A stretch of 64,000 nucleotides of DNA from Phalacrocorax aristotelis (taxonomy: Eukaryota; Chordata; Aves; Suliformes; Phalacrocoracidae): the NCBI RefSeq assembly GCF_949628215.1, contig NW_027441201.1, positions 62,001 through 126,000 of the forward strand, in the 5' to 3' direction. Below are positions 22,571 to 33,900 of this stretch, in pieces (the stretch's first letter is position 1; each line of letters begins with the position of its first letter). Below the pieces are notes generated by a model, which was not told the origin of the DNA, searched no databases, and worked only from the letters and a program-made list of their open reading frames with translations. The position numbers were made by a program, and so were the translations under genes.

Positions 22571-23127
22571 TGTAACCAAAGCGATGAAATCAGCCAACCA
22601 GAGACGGTGTTCCATTACGGGAACATGGAGCGTACGAATCAGCGCACCTGTCGATCTGCATTTTAGTCCCTAGGCGATCGTTAACGTCAGCAGAACAACA
22701 GACAACGTGCTTCTGTCAGAAAAGGACGACAAAACGCGGTTTCGTGGAGCGGACTGAGAAAACTAGCCAAGAAGGTAAAAAGGTAATTCCGGCAGGGGGA
22801 GATCACGACCACCGACTCACAGACCACCACCGACCCAAGTAATACCACCTACTCAGAAGAGAACAACGGAAGAGGACAACCGAGCCTGCGCAGCGATTTA
22901 CATACGGAACGAGCAAGTTTGTACCGATCAGCAGACAGGGCTATAATGAATATATATGAATACGTAAAATTTTGATCTACAAATTGTACGGGAAAGGTGC
23001 GTGAGGTACGCACGCCAGGAGGAGCGATCCCCCGTGCATCCGGCGCCGTGAATAAAGAATGCCTGCTCTTTAATACTAAATTGGCGTTGAGGAGTCGTTT
23101 CCGATTTTACCGCGTTTTTCGGTAACA
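22571..23127 (+). mobile_element. Solo LTR, diverged 557-bp variant, unit 1.3
   Basis: Same ends and CAGG flanks, but about 50 extra bases near 22,833-22,882 (starting CCCAAGTAATACC) and a 22-bp segment missing near 22,765, net 29 bp longer. Several scattered substitutions occur, such as GCGTTGAGG for TCTTGAGG. It may keep the older form at the array edge. Confidence 0.8.
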
Positions 23128-23637
23128 CAGGGAGTCAGACCAAGAGGGCCAGAGAAAGACAAAATACCGACAGGCTACAGGACAGAGCAGGAGGAATAAA
23201 AAAACGGAGCCAGAGCCAGGCAGAGAGAGGCGGAGATAGAAAAAGGAGCCACAGGCTACAGGACAGAGAGAGGGAGGACTGAAAAAGACGGGGAGGCAGG
23301 GAGCCACTCAGAGCGAGATGGAGAAAGAAGGTGCGGGGGGGGCCCAAAAGAAAAAATAAAATTTTGCAGCAGGTAAGGAAAGAGAGGGGGCCGGGGGAGA
23401 GACAGGGAGGGCCCAGGACGCACAAGAGAGGCAACGGGGCCCCACTGGCCCAGGACTCACCGCGACTCTCGCTCTCAGCGCTGCTGGCACAATTTAGCCG
23501 TTCACATGCTTCTTTCCCCTTCTTTCCTCCCTGCCTCTTCTGCAGCTCCAGACTCTAGGCCGTCCTCCACCTGAAGAGAACACATGGGTGTCTTACAGCT
23601 CTTACGAGATGAGGCTTCCTCGGCACGTAGCCTAGCT

Positions 23638-25410
23638 CGCTCGTGCTGGAGCTGGGAGCAGGCGCACTGGGCAAGGGGGGCCAGGGGAGGCTGAGGGGGA
23701 GCTCTGGTGAGCTGGAGAGTCGGCCATCTTCTGCACCCTGGGCAGGGGGAAAAGGTCATCATCCTCCTCCTCCTTTCCTTCTTCCCTTCTATCAGCTCCC
23801 GAGTAACTCCTAGGGCTGCCCTCACCCACTCGCCTTTAGCATACCAGAAGCCTGCCTCGGCGGGTCGTTTGAAGCTTCCCATCCCACCAGCCCCAGTAGT
23901 GCAGGCACACAAGGAGACACCCCTGCACCCACCAAAGGCGCTCGCTCACCTCGCCGGCAGCCCTAGGCCTCACCCGACACAGGGAATCGTGTCCGACACA
24001 CCACCACGCTGCAGCAGGAGCGGAGGAGGCCTTTCCTTACCAGGAAGCAGCAACGAGCACGGCGGCATCACCTCGCAGGCACCGCAGCATCGCAGGGCTG
24101 TTACCTGCGGAGAGAGCAATGGGGATCACAGGGACGCCACCGCGCGTGCGCGGCTCCCGGGCTCAGTACCCAATTCTGGTCGCTGGGCAGCAGCATTATC
24201 TGAATTACTCTTCTCGATTAATACCATCCAGAAACCATAACTTGGCTGCATCCACAGAGCTTCTATTCCTCTGCACCTTTCCCCCTCGCAGCCCCAGCAG
24301 CGCCATTCATTGCCTCTGCACCAAACAGCAAAGCGTCTCGAGCATTTGTCCTTTCCTCTCGACCGCTTAAAAACGTCTGGTGCTTGCTACTGTCCATGCC
24401 ACTGCCCCCCGCATGCCCGAGGGAGGAGAAGCAGCACAGCAAACCTGGGGAACAAGGTTGGGTTCCCCACCCCCGCAGAATAAGCCCCAGGAACTGCTGG
24501 TAGGCATGTGGCATCAGGGTTGTGATAGGGTTTTGTTTTGGTTTTCTTTTTTTCCCCGCCTTCTTTACATAATGTAATAATTGGGGTTGCTTTTCCAAAC
24601 TTCTGAGTTCTGTGGGGACTTTTTGTGCTTTTACCCTACAAAAAATGGTCATTTTCACTTTCGGTTTTGTGCATGAGAATGGTTGGTGGGTGCTTTTAGG
24701 TGGTTGTTCCTTCCCCACCACCACCCTTTTTTTCCTTTCCAGCTGCACAAATCCAGCTGGAGTTGGCTTTCCCAGAAGCCCCAAGTTGTTTTCTTTCCAC
24801 CAGAATTCTTTCTGTTTTTTCACCCCCCATTGCAGACCCAGAGTAAGGGGTTTGAGGTATTTTTGTGCCCAGGCAGCAGCTCCCAGGCTGCATAAGCAGC
24901 CCCACAGGGGGAAGTCCCCGTTTGAGGGAATCGGCCCCAAATTGGGATGGGAAAGTGAAGAGAAGGAGAAAAAACCCTGAATAACCTGAAAAAGAACACC
25001 TACTCCAGCCCACCAAGCACCGGTCACCTTGCCTGACTCACCTCCAGGGCCCAGATCACGCTCGGCTCATCGCTTAGCACCCTCGGATCACAAAAAAAAA
25101 AAAAAGAGTAAAACCCATAATGGAGCCCTATAGCCATCAGTCACATCTTCCCTCCAGTACTACACAGACTCACCTTCTTACAGCGCTCCCCTGGGCCCTC
25201 CTCCGTTGCCCTGCACGACTCATCCATCTGCACCTGGAAAAACAGCGTTACTGAACAAGTCACCTGGAGGCACAGCAACAGCTTAACCATTCCACAGCTC
25301 TTGTGCCCACGTAGGAATACCGTCTAGAGCCCAACTACAGCCTGCCGTTAAAGGAAATGCATTAAATCAAACGTTAAGCCCTCGCACGTGCAAGCCGGAA
25401 CAGCAAAAAC
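23638..25410. repeat. Fossil, shrunken copy of macro-unit sequence
   Basis: This stretch reads, in the macro-unit's own order, diverged versions of 12,945-13,112 (at 23,646-23,818), one NRF1-array monomer (24,131-24,205, core GCGCGTGCGC), 306-600 (24,262-24,530), 1,345-1,745 (24,550-24,960) and 6,460-6,735 (25,125-25,400), with the intervening parts deleted. Divergence by eye is far greater than between the two macro copies, so it dates from an earlier round of duplication. No gene is visible. A 13-base A run lies at about 25,088-25,105. Confidence 0.75.
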
Positions 25411-27229
25411 ACCGCACGCTCGCGCACCCAGGGCGCAGCCCGACGGAGGTCCACGCGCACCTCGCCGGTTTGATGCAGAGCCACCCAGCATCCCTGCGAG
25501 CACAGCTGCAGGCGCAACAGCAGTTTCACCTACACCCATCTCGGCGCGCAGCGCTTCTGAAGCTTTAAGCTGAAAGCCCTACCTTGACGCTTGGCCACAC
25601 TAGAAGCGAGCCGTAGCTAGAACTCCACAGAAACACAGCAACACAAATTGCGCACCCACAGCGGCGACAGCTTCGCAGCTATTTAGACCTGGAACAACAG
25701 AGAAAAGTAAAACAGCTTCATCACCCGCACAGGAAAAGCGGCAGACGGAGACAAAGGGTCAGCATTCATAGCCCTTACAGAACACAGGCGTTCTCTCTCC
25801 TTCCATTCCTAAACCCATCTCTTAGGTCTAAATATCGCAGCCCTGCTGTGGCAATAGCGAGAGCAGGGAACAAGAGCCCTGTCGCCGGCCGTTTGTGCGG
25901 CAGGACACAAAAACAGAGGGACATGTTTTGCCACGCACAACCCTGAATCTCCTGAAAATTTATGTTTACTAAAAATAGCCATTGGGAACATATTCCCAAA
26001 AACATTCGGCAATGAAACTTTTATGTGTTTGACACCCGCACATTTTTTGGGAACTTGCTATTTGCTTCCTGGTTTTGCTGGTCTTCCCTCAGAAGTTCTA
26101 CCTGCAGCCAAGTTATTCATTCCTACCCGCCCGACCGGTTCAAGCATTCACCTTCCTGGTATTACCAGCACATTGACACAGGCGAGCAACTTAACTGCTC
26201 TTCTAAAACTATCCAAATGACAATTACAGCCCTGAAAGAGGAGTGGAAGAGAAGAAAAGGAGAGATCAGGCAGCAAAAGTGCTCTGCAGGCTGCTGCCGG
26301 CCAACACTGCACTCTTTTGTTAAAGCCACCCCGCCCCCCCAAACGCAACCAAAAAAACCCCATGACTGTGGAATGCGTTTTTTTTCTTTTCAGCAGTCCT
26401 TTTGGAGCTCATCCCTGTCTCAGCATCTTGTCTTGTCAGAGCATGAAGTGCAGATGATCTGTATCCCGATGACATTTGCATGGGATGAATACATTTTCAG
26501 AAATAGACCAGATCCGTGAGACTCCTGTCACCTTTGTGGTTTTAACAATCGTAACTCAATTTTATTGACTGACACACTTATGAGAAAACTAATTAACTTT
26601 GAAACTTAGCCTCTCCTCGGGGAAAAAACATGTTAGACACCAAGTGAAACCGATTCAGAGCTCCGAACCACGATGGAGCCGACAGAGCTGTTGTGACTTA
26701 GTTTGTATGATTAATTAATTGGTTAATAACTATTCTAAGCAGCGCAGAAAGAAGAGCTGGACCCAAAGAGGGTGCGCTGCGCTGGATCCAAAAAGCACCC
26801 TTCCTCCAGAGACCCGCCTCAGGTGGCGAGTTCGCTCTGGTGCATGCCGGCCTCCCGAACTTCGGGGTCCGATGTGACCGGACCCCCACCTCCGGGGAGG
26901 GTCCTCGTACCCTGCCCAACCCCTGCTTTCCCCTGCAGCCCCCAATGCCCCCACCCCCCAGCCTGCACAAGCAGCCAAACCGGCTGCTGCTTTTGGCCCC
27001 CAAACCAGCTCACTTTGGGACCGGTTCTGAGCCAAAAAGCCCAGCTGCTGAGCCTGTTCTCAAGTCCCAAAAATGCAGCACTTGACCTCTGCTCCTCAGC
27101 CCAAAACCACACGACTTAGTCCCCTCGCTCAGGCCCTCAAAACGCACGACTCGATCTGTTTCAGGGCCCCGGCGTCAGCCACAGGAGCCTGCTCTCAAGG
27201 CCCAGGAACAGAAGAGCTGTGCTCTCCCC
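25411..27229. other. Anonymous DNA, no gene recognised
   Basis: Mixed composition with an AT-rich stretch at about 26,530-26,740. Open frames (for example 26,025-26,519 plus) have no recognisable domain. Confidence 0.5.
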
Positions 27230-28320
27230 GTTCAGGGACCAAACCAGCTGAGCCTGGCTGCGTCCCGGCCCCCTCCGCAGTCCCCACGGGCAACGCTCAG
27301 GGGCGCGGAGAGCGCAGCCACCCCACAGCCCTGCACCCCCACGGCCCACGCGGGCACTGTCGGGGAGGCCTTGGGAACTGAACTGCGCGGGCCCGGCCCC
27401 GCACCCCGGCGGGGCAGCCCAGCGCCGGCCCGGCAGCGCTTTCTTCCTGCTCTCGCAGGCCGCGTTTCCCCGGCAGCGCCGGGCCCGCACCCCAACCCCA
27501 CAGGGGGCCGGGCCCAGCCCGCCTCCAGCAAACCGCGGCGGCAGCAGCCAGGGTCCTTGCCTGCCTCGCGGGCAAGGGGGGACCCGCCCGGCACCACAGG
27601 AGCCCCCGCCGGGGTCGCCGCCGCCGCCCGACCCCGACGAGGAGCAGCCGAGAGCCGGGTGGGGCTGCCCCTACTTCCCCACGGCCGGGCACGGGCTCGG
27701 CCCCAAAACACAACCACCGACCCACGAAAGCGCTCGGCCCGGGGCCACTGCTGCCCGCAACCCCCCCCCGGGGACTCCGCGGACCGGGAGACCCCACAGC
27801 CGAAACCCGCCGACCCACAGCGCGCCCGGCCATGCGGCTCCTCACCTGCCCCCCGGCGCGGCTCCGGCTGCCCCACGGCCCGGCACGGAGCCGAACCCGG
27901 CCACCGGACCATCCGCCGCCCCCCCCAACGCTCCGGGACGGTTCTCGTCCCTTTTCGCTCTGACGCCTCGAGCCGAGCCGGCCCCGCTCCTCCGAGCTAC
28001 CGGCGGTGCCCGCTCGGCTGCTCGGGGCCAGGCCCTGTTCTCGCCCAGCCGCGAGAAGCCGCTCCGGGGTCTCCTCGGTGCGTCCAGCCCCGTGCCGTGC
28101 CGGAGCGGGGAGAGCCGGGTACGAGCGCGGAGCCCTGGGGCAGGGGTTGCCCCAGTGCCGCCGACTGTGTGGGGGTGTGTCGTCCCCCCCCCGCCCCACG
28201 CGGGGGGCGCACACACGGTACACCCGCGGGGCAGGGGCATCCCCGGGGAGCCGTGCAGCCGGGCTGCGCCGTAGGAGGGAAGGGTGATGTTGGTTTCCCA
28301 TTTTCCCCGCAGCCTGATCC
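27230..28320. promoter_or_regulatory. CpG island with a possible minus-strand first exon
   Basis: Dense GC and CpG over about 1.1 kb. On the minus strand GGGCAG then GTGAGG forms a strong donor with the exon side ending at 27,846. Upstream on that strand an ATG at 27,912 opens a frame reading MVRWPGSAPCRAVGQPEPRR into the donor. That is compatible with a first coding exon but matches no family I know. The long open frames on both strands (up to 334 codons) reflect GC content. Confidence 0.4.
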
Positions 28321-29227
28321 TCCCCCTCCCCCGTACTGAGTCGCCCCCCCCCCCGACCACCCCTTCCCGCGCGTTACAGCCCGCGAAAAAGCTTTTAACA
28401 ACCCGATCAACAACACTCCCTTTATCCCTCTTCCAGCAGCAGCAGCGAGAGATTAAGCCAACTGCAGCACAGAGGAAGAAGGCAAGGAGAGCCTTTTCAA
28501 GCAAGGGCAGGACAAAAATGCACGGCGTGGACAGGCACAGGAGAGGCTGCATTATCTGGAAAGCACAACACCTCCCCAACGGCAGAAAATAAGGAACGAA
28601 TCGTTTCCAAGGAGCTGCAGCAGACGAATCACCTTTTTCTTTATTGCTCTCCTGCCCTTTGTTATCCAAAGCGATAGGCTTCACCACCGGGCAGAAAATA
28701 TCTGCCTAGATTTACACGGACAACCAGAAACAATCAAGCCACCCAGGAAAAAGTTCACAGCAGAGGTATAACACATCAGCAGCTAAAACATTTGTTACGC
28801 AGGCACAACTAGGCACTAAACAAAGGCTTTCCAACACTGGAGGTCTAGAACAGGTAGACATTAGCACAGAAGCACAAGGGGCTCTGTCACCCTGCACAAA
28901 TCTCCCCGTGCCTACACACGTACACGTTCAGAAGTTATTTATCAGAAAACGCCCAACTGAGCCATTTGCCACAGTCACCAGACTCACGACGTGATAACAC
29001 GACATGACACACGAGGTGGGCTCAGAGTTTTAAGGCAAAAATACCTCCCCCGCCCCCCACCCGAGATCTTTCAGGCTCCAGACCTGCCATCTCCCCGCAC
29101 CAAACCTACCCGGCCAAAGGGTTTCAGGTGGCCCAAAACACAGTACACAGAAAATAGACGGGGAAAGCCCTACATTGTGCAAAAGCGAACGATGCCCGAC
29201 CAGGGCTTCTCTGCGGGGCCCGGGCCC
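28321..29227. other. Spacer between CpG islands, no gene recognised
   Basis: Average composition. On the plus strand a pyrimidine tract ends in CCCTCTTCCAG near 28,435, ahead of a short open frame (AAQRKKARRAFSSKGRTK) that stops at about 28,590. This is an unsupported 3'-exon possibility. Confidence 0.4.
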
Positions 29228-30085
29228 GGCACGGAGCCGCCCCCCCCCACCCCGGGGTCGGGCCCGGGCCCGGGCCCGGCACGGAGCCGCCCCCCCCCAC
29301 CCCGGGGTCGGGCCCGGGCCCGGGCCCGGCACGGAGCCGCCCCCCCCCACCCCGGGGTCGGGCCCGGGCCCGGGCCCGGCACGGAGCCGCCCCCCCCCCA
29401 CCCCGGGGTCGGGCCCGGGCCCGGGCCCGGCACGGAGCCGCCCCCCCCCACCCCGGGGTCGGGCCCGGGCCCGGGCCCGGCACGGAGCCGCCCCCCCCCA
29501 CCGCGGGGTCGGGCCCGGGCCCGGGCCCGGCACGGAGCCGCCCCCCCCCACCGCGGGGTCGGGCCCGGGCCCGGGCCCGGCACGGAGCCGCCCCCCCCCC
29601 ACCGCGGGGTCGGGCCCGGGCCCGGGCCCGGCACGGAGCCGCCCCCCCCCACCGCGGGGTCGGGCCCGGGCCCGGGCCCGACACGGAGCCGCCCCCCCCC
29701 ACCGCGGGGTCGGGCCCGGGCCCGGGCCCGGCACGGAGCCGCCCCCCCCCACCGCGGGGTCGGGCCCGGGCCCGGGCCCGGCACGGAGCCGCCCCACCCC
29801 CACCCGGGCCCGGCAGGGAGCCGCCCCCCCCCCCCCCACCCCGGCCCGGAGCGGCCCGGGCCCGGGCCCGGCCCGGAGCCGTCCCCCCCCCCCACCCCGG
29901 CCCGGAGCGGCCCGGGCCCGGGCCCGGCCCGGAGCCGCCCCCCCCCCCCACCCCGGCCCGGGCCCGGGGTCGGGCCCGGCACGGAGCCGCCCCCCCCCCC
30001 ACCCCGGCCCCGGCCCCGGGCCCGGCACGGAGCCGCCCCCCCCCCACCCCGGCCCCGGGCCCGGGCCCGGCACGGAGCCTCCACC
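29228..30085. repeat. 50-bp GC minisatellite (GGGCCC-rich)
   Basis: ACGGAGCC recurs at 29,231, 29,281, 29,331, 29,381, 29,432, 29,482, 29,532, 29,582, 29,633, 29,683, 29,733 and 29,783, a 50-51 bp period. Less regular GC units follow to 30,085. Each unit combines a palindromic GGGCCCGGGCCCGGGCCC block with a run of 8-10 C. CCCCGGGG in the first units gives way to CCGCGGGG in later ones, so the array has two sub-blocks. Long open frames on both strands (P, G, A and R-rich, up to 656 codons) are artefacts of the array. Confidence 0.95.
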
Positions 30086-30900
30086 GCTGCCCGAACTCAC
30101 TCACCAGCGCTCTCCGGCCCCTGGCCACGGCCGCGCTGCTCTCCCAGGCGGCTGCCGCAGGCGAGGGTCGGGCGCTGCCAGGCCTCCAGGAGTCCTGAGG
30201 AGCTGGCGGCCACCGCAGGGGATGGCTGCCTGCGGTCGGACTGCCGCGGTGCTCCCCGCCCAGCTCCGAGCAGTCTCCGCCGGCCACGGGCTTCCCACGC
30301 CGGGCCGCAGAGGGGCCCCGGCACCGCAAAGAGACACCTCGCGGCGCAGCCGCCCCACGCACCCCCCCCACCTCCGCTCCGCCGCGCTGCGCCACCGGAA
30401 GCCGGAGCCCCGCGGGGCGGCCCTTAGAGGGCGGCCGGAAGGACCGGCCCCCACCGGCCCCTCCCCCGCGCCGGACCGCCCCCGCGCCCAGCCGTTGAGC
30501 GCCAGCGCCCCCTGCTGGCCGGGCCGCGCTCAGCTCGCGAGGGCGCCGTGGGCCGGGCGGGGGGGGACGCGCCGGCTCGGGGCCAGCTCCTTTCGGGGCG
30601 AGCGAGCGAGCGGGAAACCCCTGCGGGCCCCGGTCACGGCCGGGCAGAGCCGCGCGCCCTCCGAGAGCTGCTCAACGGGGCTGCCCCTCGTGACACATAC
30701 CGAGCCGTCTGCGACGGGAGCGGGCAGAGGAGGAAGGGGCCGGCGGCCGCGGGGCCCTGGCCGCAGGCACGGCGAGGGGTGGGGGGCTGGGGCCCGTGGG
30801 GCCGCCCTGCTGGGTCACTGCCCTGCGCCGCACCGCGCTGGGGGCTGGGGCCCGACCGGCGCCGGGGGACCGGGGGCAGCCACGAGCAGAGGGCCTGAGC
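30086..30900 (-). promoter_or_regulatory. CpG island with ETS-type sites and a minus-strand donor
   Basis: Very GC-rich, with CACCGGAAGC and GGCCGGAAGG near 30,390-30,440 (ETS-type promoter motifs). On the minus strand GCGCTG then GTGAGTGAG gives a strong donor with the exon side ending at 30,105. A first exon of about 300 bp starting near the ETS sites is therefore plausible. The GC minisatellite would then lie at the start of its first intron. No downstream exon or protein could be identified. Confidence 0.4.
30501..30520 (-). promoter_or_regulatory. CTCF-type binding site
   Basis: On the minus strand the bases read GGCCAGCAGGGGGCGCTGGC, an excellent match to the vertebrate CTCF core (CCASYAGRKGGCR). 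It lies about 415 bp from the GC minisatellite, inside the CpG island. It could act as an insulator or loop anchor for each macro unit; occupancy is unknown. Confidence 0.7.
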
Positions 30901-33900
30901 TTAGCCACGGCCAGCAGAACACCCCGAAGCGTGAGACGCTGCAAGGCCAAGGTGGTCCTTGGCAATGGGGGCGCCTGGGCTCGGCCTCCGCCTTACCCGT
31001 CCTGGGTCTGCGTGGCGTTCCAGGGGAATGGTGTTTTCCTTGTGCGGAAGGTGGGCTGGCCGGTCGGCCGTGCCCCGGCCGTTACCGATCCTGCCAAAGG
31101 CGCTCGCACGCTCTGGCCCATTACTGCTGCGGTGCCGCGCTGTAGCAGAAAGAAGAGGTGTTGTGTTATCTCACAAAAAGCCTCCTATGGTCAGTTGAAG
31201 AAATAACCTCTTTCCGTGGCACTGACTCTTTTCGTACAGTCCATAGCCGGCTTTCGGCTTTTGTCTTTACAGCATTCAGTTTGCTTTCTGCCAAGCTTTC
31301 TACCTGCTGTGAAACATTTGGATGGTTTTTTCTTTTTGGTTTTTTTTTCCCCTACTTGCTCCACAACTCCCACACCAACCACCCAGCGCGGCTCGCCTTT
31401 CAGCCCCCAGACCGAGGAGCCTTGCCCTGGGACGGCCCTTACATGTCAGCAGAGTTGTTCCAGCTCTCACCCTGTCCCTACCCAGCTGAGGACGTCTGTG
31501 TCCGTGGGAGGCACCCAGAAACTCCCCCTGCTGCGTGGCAGTCCCCTGCCCCGTCAGAGAAAACTGCGGCAATATCGGCTAAGTTTAAAAGCGTCGGCAG
31601 GAGGTGCAGAATACGTAAATAAAGCGGCGGTTGGCTGCCGGGTATGGGTGCAATATAAATACATTTTGTTTATAGGCCTTCGTGCCTATTCAGCGTTGAA
31701 CGGCACCGCAGCCCACCCAGCCCGGGGCTCGGAGAAGGGTCTCTCCAAGGGCACAACCTAAGGCAGCGCAGGAAGCCCAGCTGCCACGCTCCCAGTCGCT
31801 ACGGGACGCTCGCTTACAGTTACACTAACGAGGGTACGGATGAGGCTGGAACTAGCAGAAATGCTGACTCTTCTGGCCTTTTATTCGTGGAAGGTACAGC
31901 GCGCGAGCCTCGGCGGCTCACAGGAGAAGCGTGCAGTGCTGCCTGACTCTCATTCTCAGCTCACGTACTACTGCCAAAGCTCCTGCCCTGTGCTGTGCCA
32001 GATGCCGGCTGGCGTGAGCGCCTGGGCTCCTGAGGGACCCCCTTGTCCTGAGAGCCAGAAGTACTCACTTCCCTTTGCATGAGGCCTGTAGGAGATATAC
32101 CCTGCAATTTTAAAAATCTGTATCAAACGTGGCAGACTCAAAAGAGGGCATTTTTAAAAAGGCAGGTTTGTTTTCTTTTTTAACTTTACGATCTACAGCC
32201 TAGCAAAGAGCTCCCTTTCAGTGTCAGTCGCTTGGCTTTCTCCCCTACTGACGAGGTCCCAGCCGCCCGGTGAGATCTCGCTGGAGATATTCTCAGTTTC
32301 CCTCGAGTACGTGGCTGCCCTGGCCCGAGGCCAGCGAAGAAGCTGACTTTGCCCGTGCCTGAATCAGCAACACGTCCAGCAGGCGACTTGCAGAGCCCAG
32401 GGAACCCTCGTAAAGAGGTTTGGGGGTGGGGCGCGCCACATCTGCGGCATCGGCCGTGGGAAAGGACCGGCGCAGTAAAACAGGTGGGTGAAACCGCGGC
32501 GCGCGCCAATACGTGCTGCTGCCTGGGGCATCGCTTTGCTGCGGGTCAAGTCAGATGCTCTCTGTAAGAGCGAGTCAGGGTAAAGGCAGCAGCAGATTTC
32601 TTTTCTGCTCATTTTAACAAAGGCTGGACGGAGCCCATAGAGGAAGGCACTACGCGTCTTGCTGGGTTTGTTTCCCTGCCTTCTCGTAAGCTGTCGCGGA
32701 AACTTGCACGAGGAAAGCCTGTGCAAGCTGATGATGACAGCCACACACGGTTGAAGAGGGAGCAGATGGTGAGAGCAGAGGTACGCGCTCAGGCTGTGCG
32801 CTGGAAGCTAATGCTAATGCTGCAAAATAAAGAGTGGATTTTCTTTTTTGGGTTTAGGTGAGCGCTAAACATTACACGTGCGTGTGTGCGTGTGTCTCTC
32901 GCAGGTTTTTGTCATACACCCCACCCTCCCACCCCAAAAAAACAACCCACACATGCCACGCGTTAAACAGTGGTTTTCCATTGTACTTAGACGTGCTTAC
33001 ATAGGTGTGTTGGTTTGTTACTTTTTTTAATGCAGAAACAGCAATACGATAGATTTAATACAGCTAGCAGTTAGACGGGTGTAGCTTTAGAGCGTCGGCT
33101 GTTTACAAAGCAACTGCACACCTTCTTTAACTCACAGTTTAAACAAATGAACTTGCAGTGCATCACACGTGCTTTGTACAGTCACGTTCCACACGGCAGG
33201 CCAGATGCTTCACCCTGCCTTGTCCTTGTTCCCCCGACTCCGACGGGACCGCCGAGGCCATCCTGGGGACAGCGCCGCTTTCTAGCAGCTGGGTTGCTTG
33301 CCTGGACGCCCCACAGACAAACAGTCATTTCCCCACTGAACCTCTTCTCAAATATTTTCCTACCCCTGCAGGCCCCACGTCCTTTGGTTCATATTTCCTT
33401 TTTTCCGGGCTTTATGCACAGGACCGATGATTTCCAGAAATAGAAACAGAGGCTGATTCAGTCCAGGCTAAACATTCTCTGACCTAAACCAAACTGCCTT
33501 CGAAGAGATAGCTGTACTGTGGGCACCACCTCGGGAACAGAAGTTGCCCTGTCATAAAAAAAAAAAAAAAAAAAAGAAGGAAAACAAGGCATTTCAGGCT
33601 GAGGAGGCTGAACGGTGTGCTGGGGGCGGTGGGGAGTTGGAAAGAAACAGTTCAGACGATCAGAGCGAGCTTAGCGTTGCAAAGCGTGCCATTATTTTTA
33701 ATTTGGCAGTCAGAAGAAAATAGATTCCGACACTGATTTCCTGTGTGCTGCGGGAGTTCTCGCCTCAGCATTCCTGTGCACCATTTTACTTTTGTGTCCC
33801 GTCTGCTTTGCTTTTGCGCTGTAGCTCTCCGGTTCTAGCTACGCTTCCCACCACCCCCGTTACTCTTTGACAAGCCCAGCTCTCACTGTGCTTCCCTTCC

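Larger units (their letters stand above)
20593..23637 (+). repeat. 3.06-kb tandem unit 1.3 (right edge)
   Basis: Last unit of the first array. Left part as in 1.2, but from the LTR rightward it is more diverged: a 557-bp LTR variant, ATAGAAAAAGGAGCC in place of the usual AGAACAAGTAGCC, and a break in homology after CTCGCTCGTGC at about 23,637. There it passes into fossil sequence resembling 12,945-13,112. Confidence 0.92.

Noticed and set aside
16450..23127. Full endogenous retrovirus with gag, pol or env
   Set aside because: No primer-binding site, polypurine tract or viral coding frame lies between or beside the LTRs. The sequence between successive LTRs is satellite DNA, so they are solo LTRs.
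29175..31145. 656-codon plus-strand open frame, and 423- and 478-codon relatives
   Set aside because: They run through the 50-bp GGGCCC minisatellite. Similar frames are open on both strands at once, and composition alone (P, G, A, R) explains the lack of stops.
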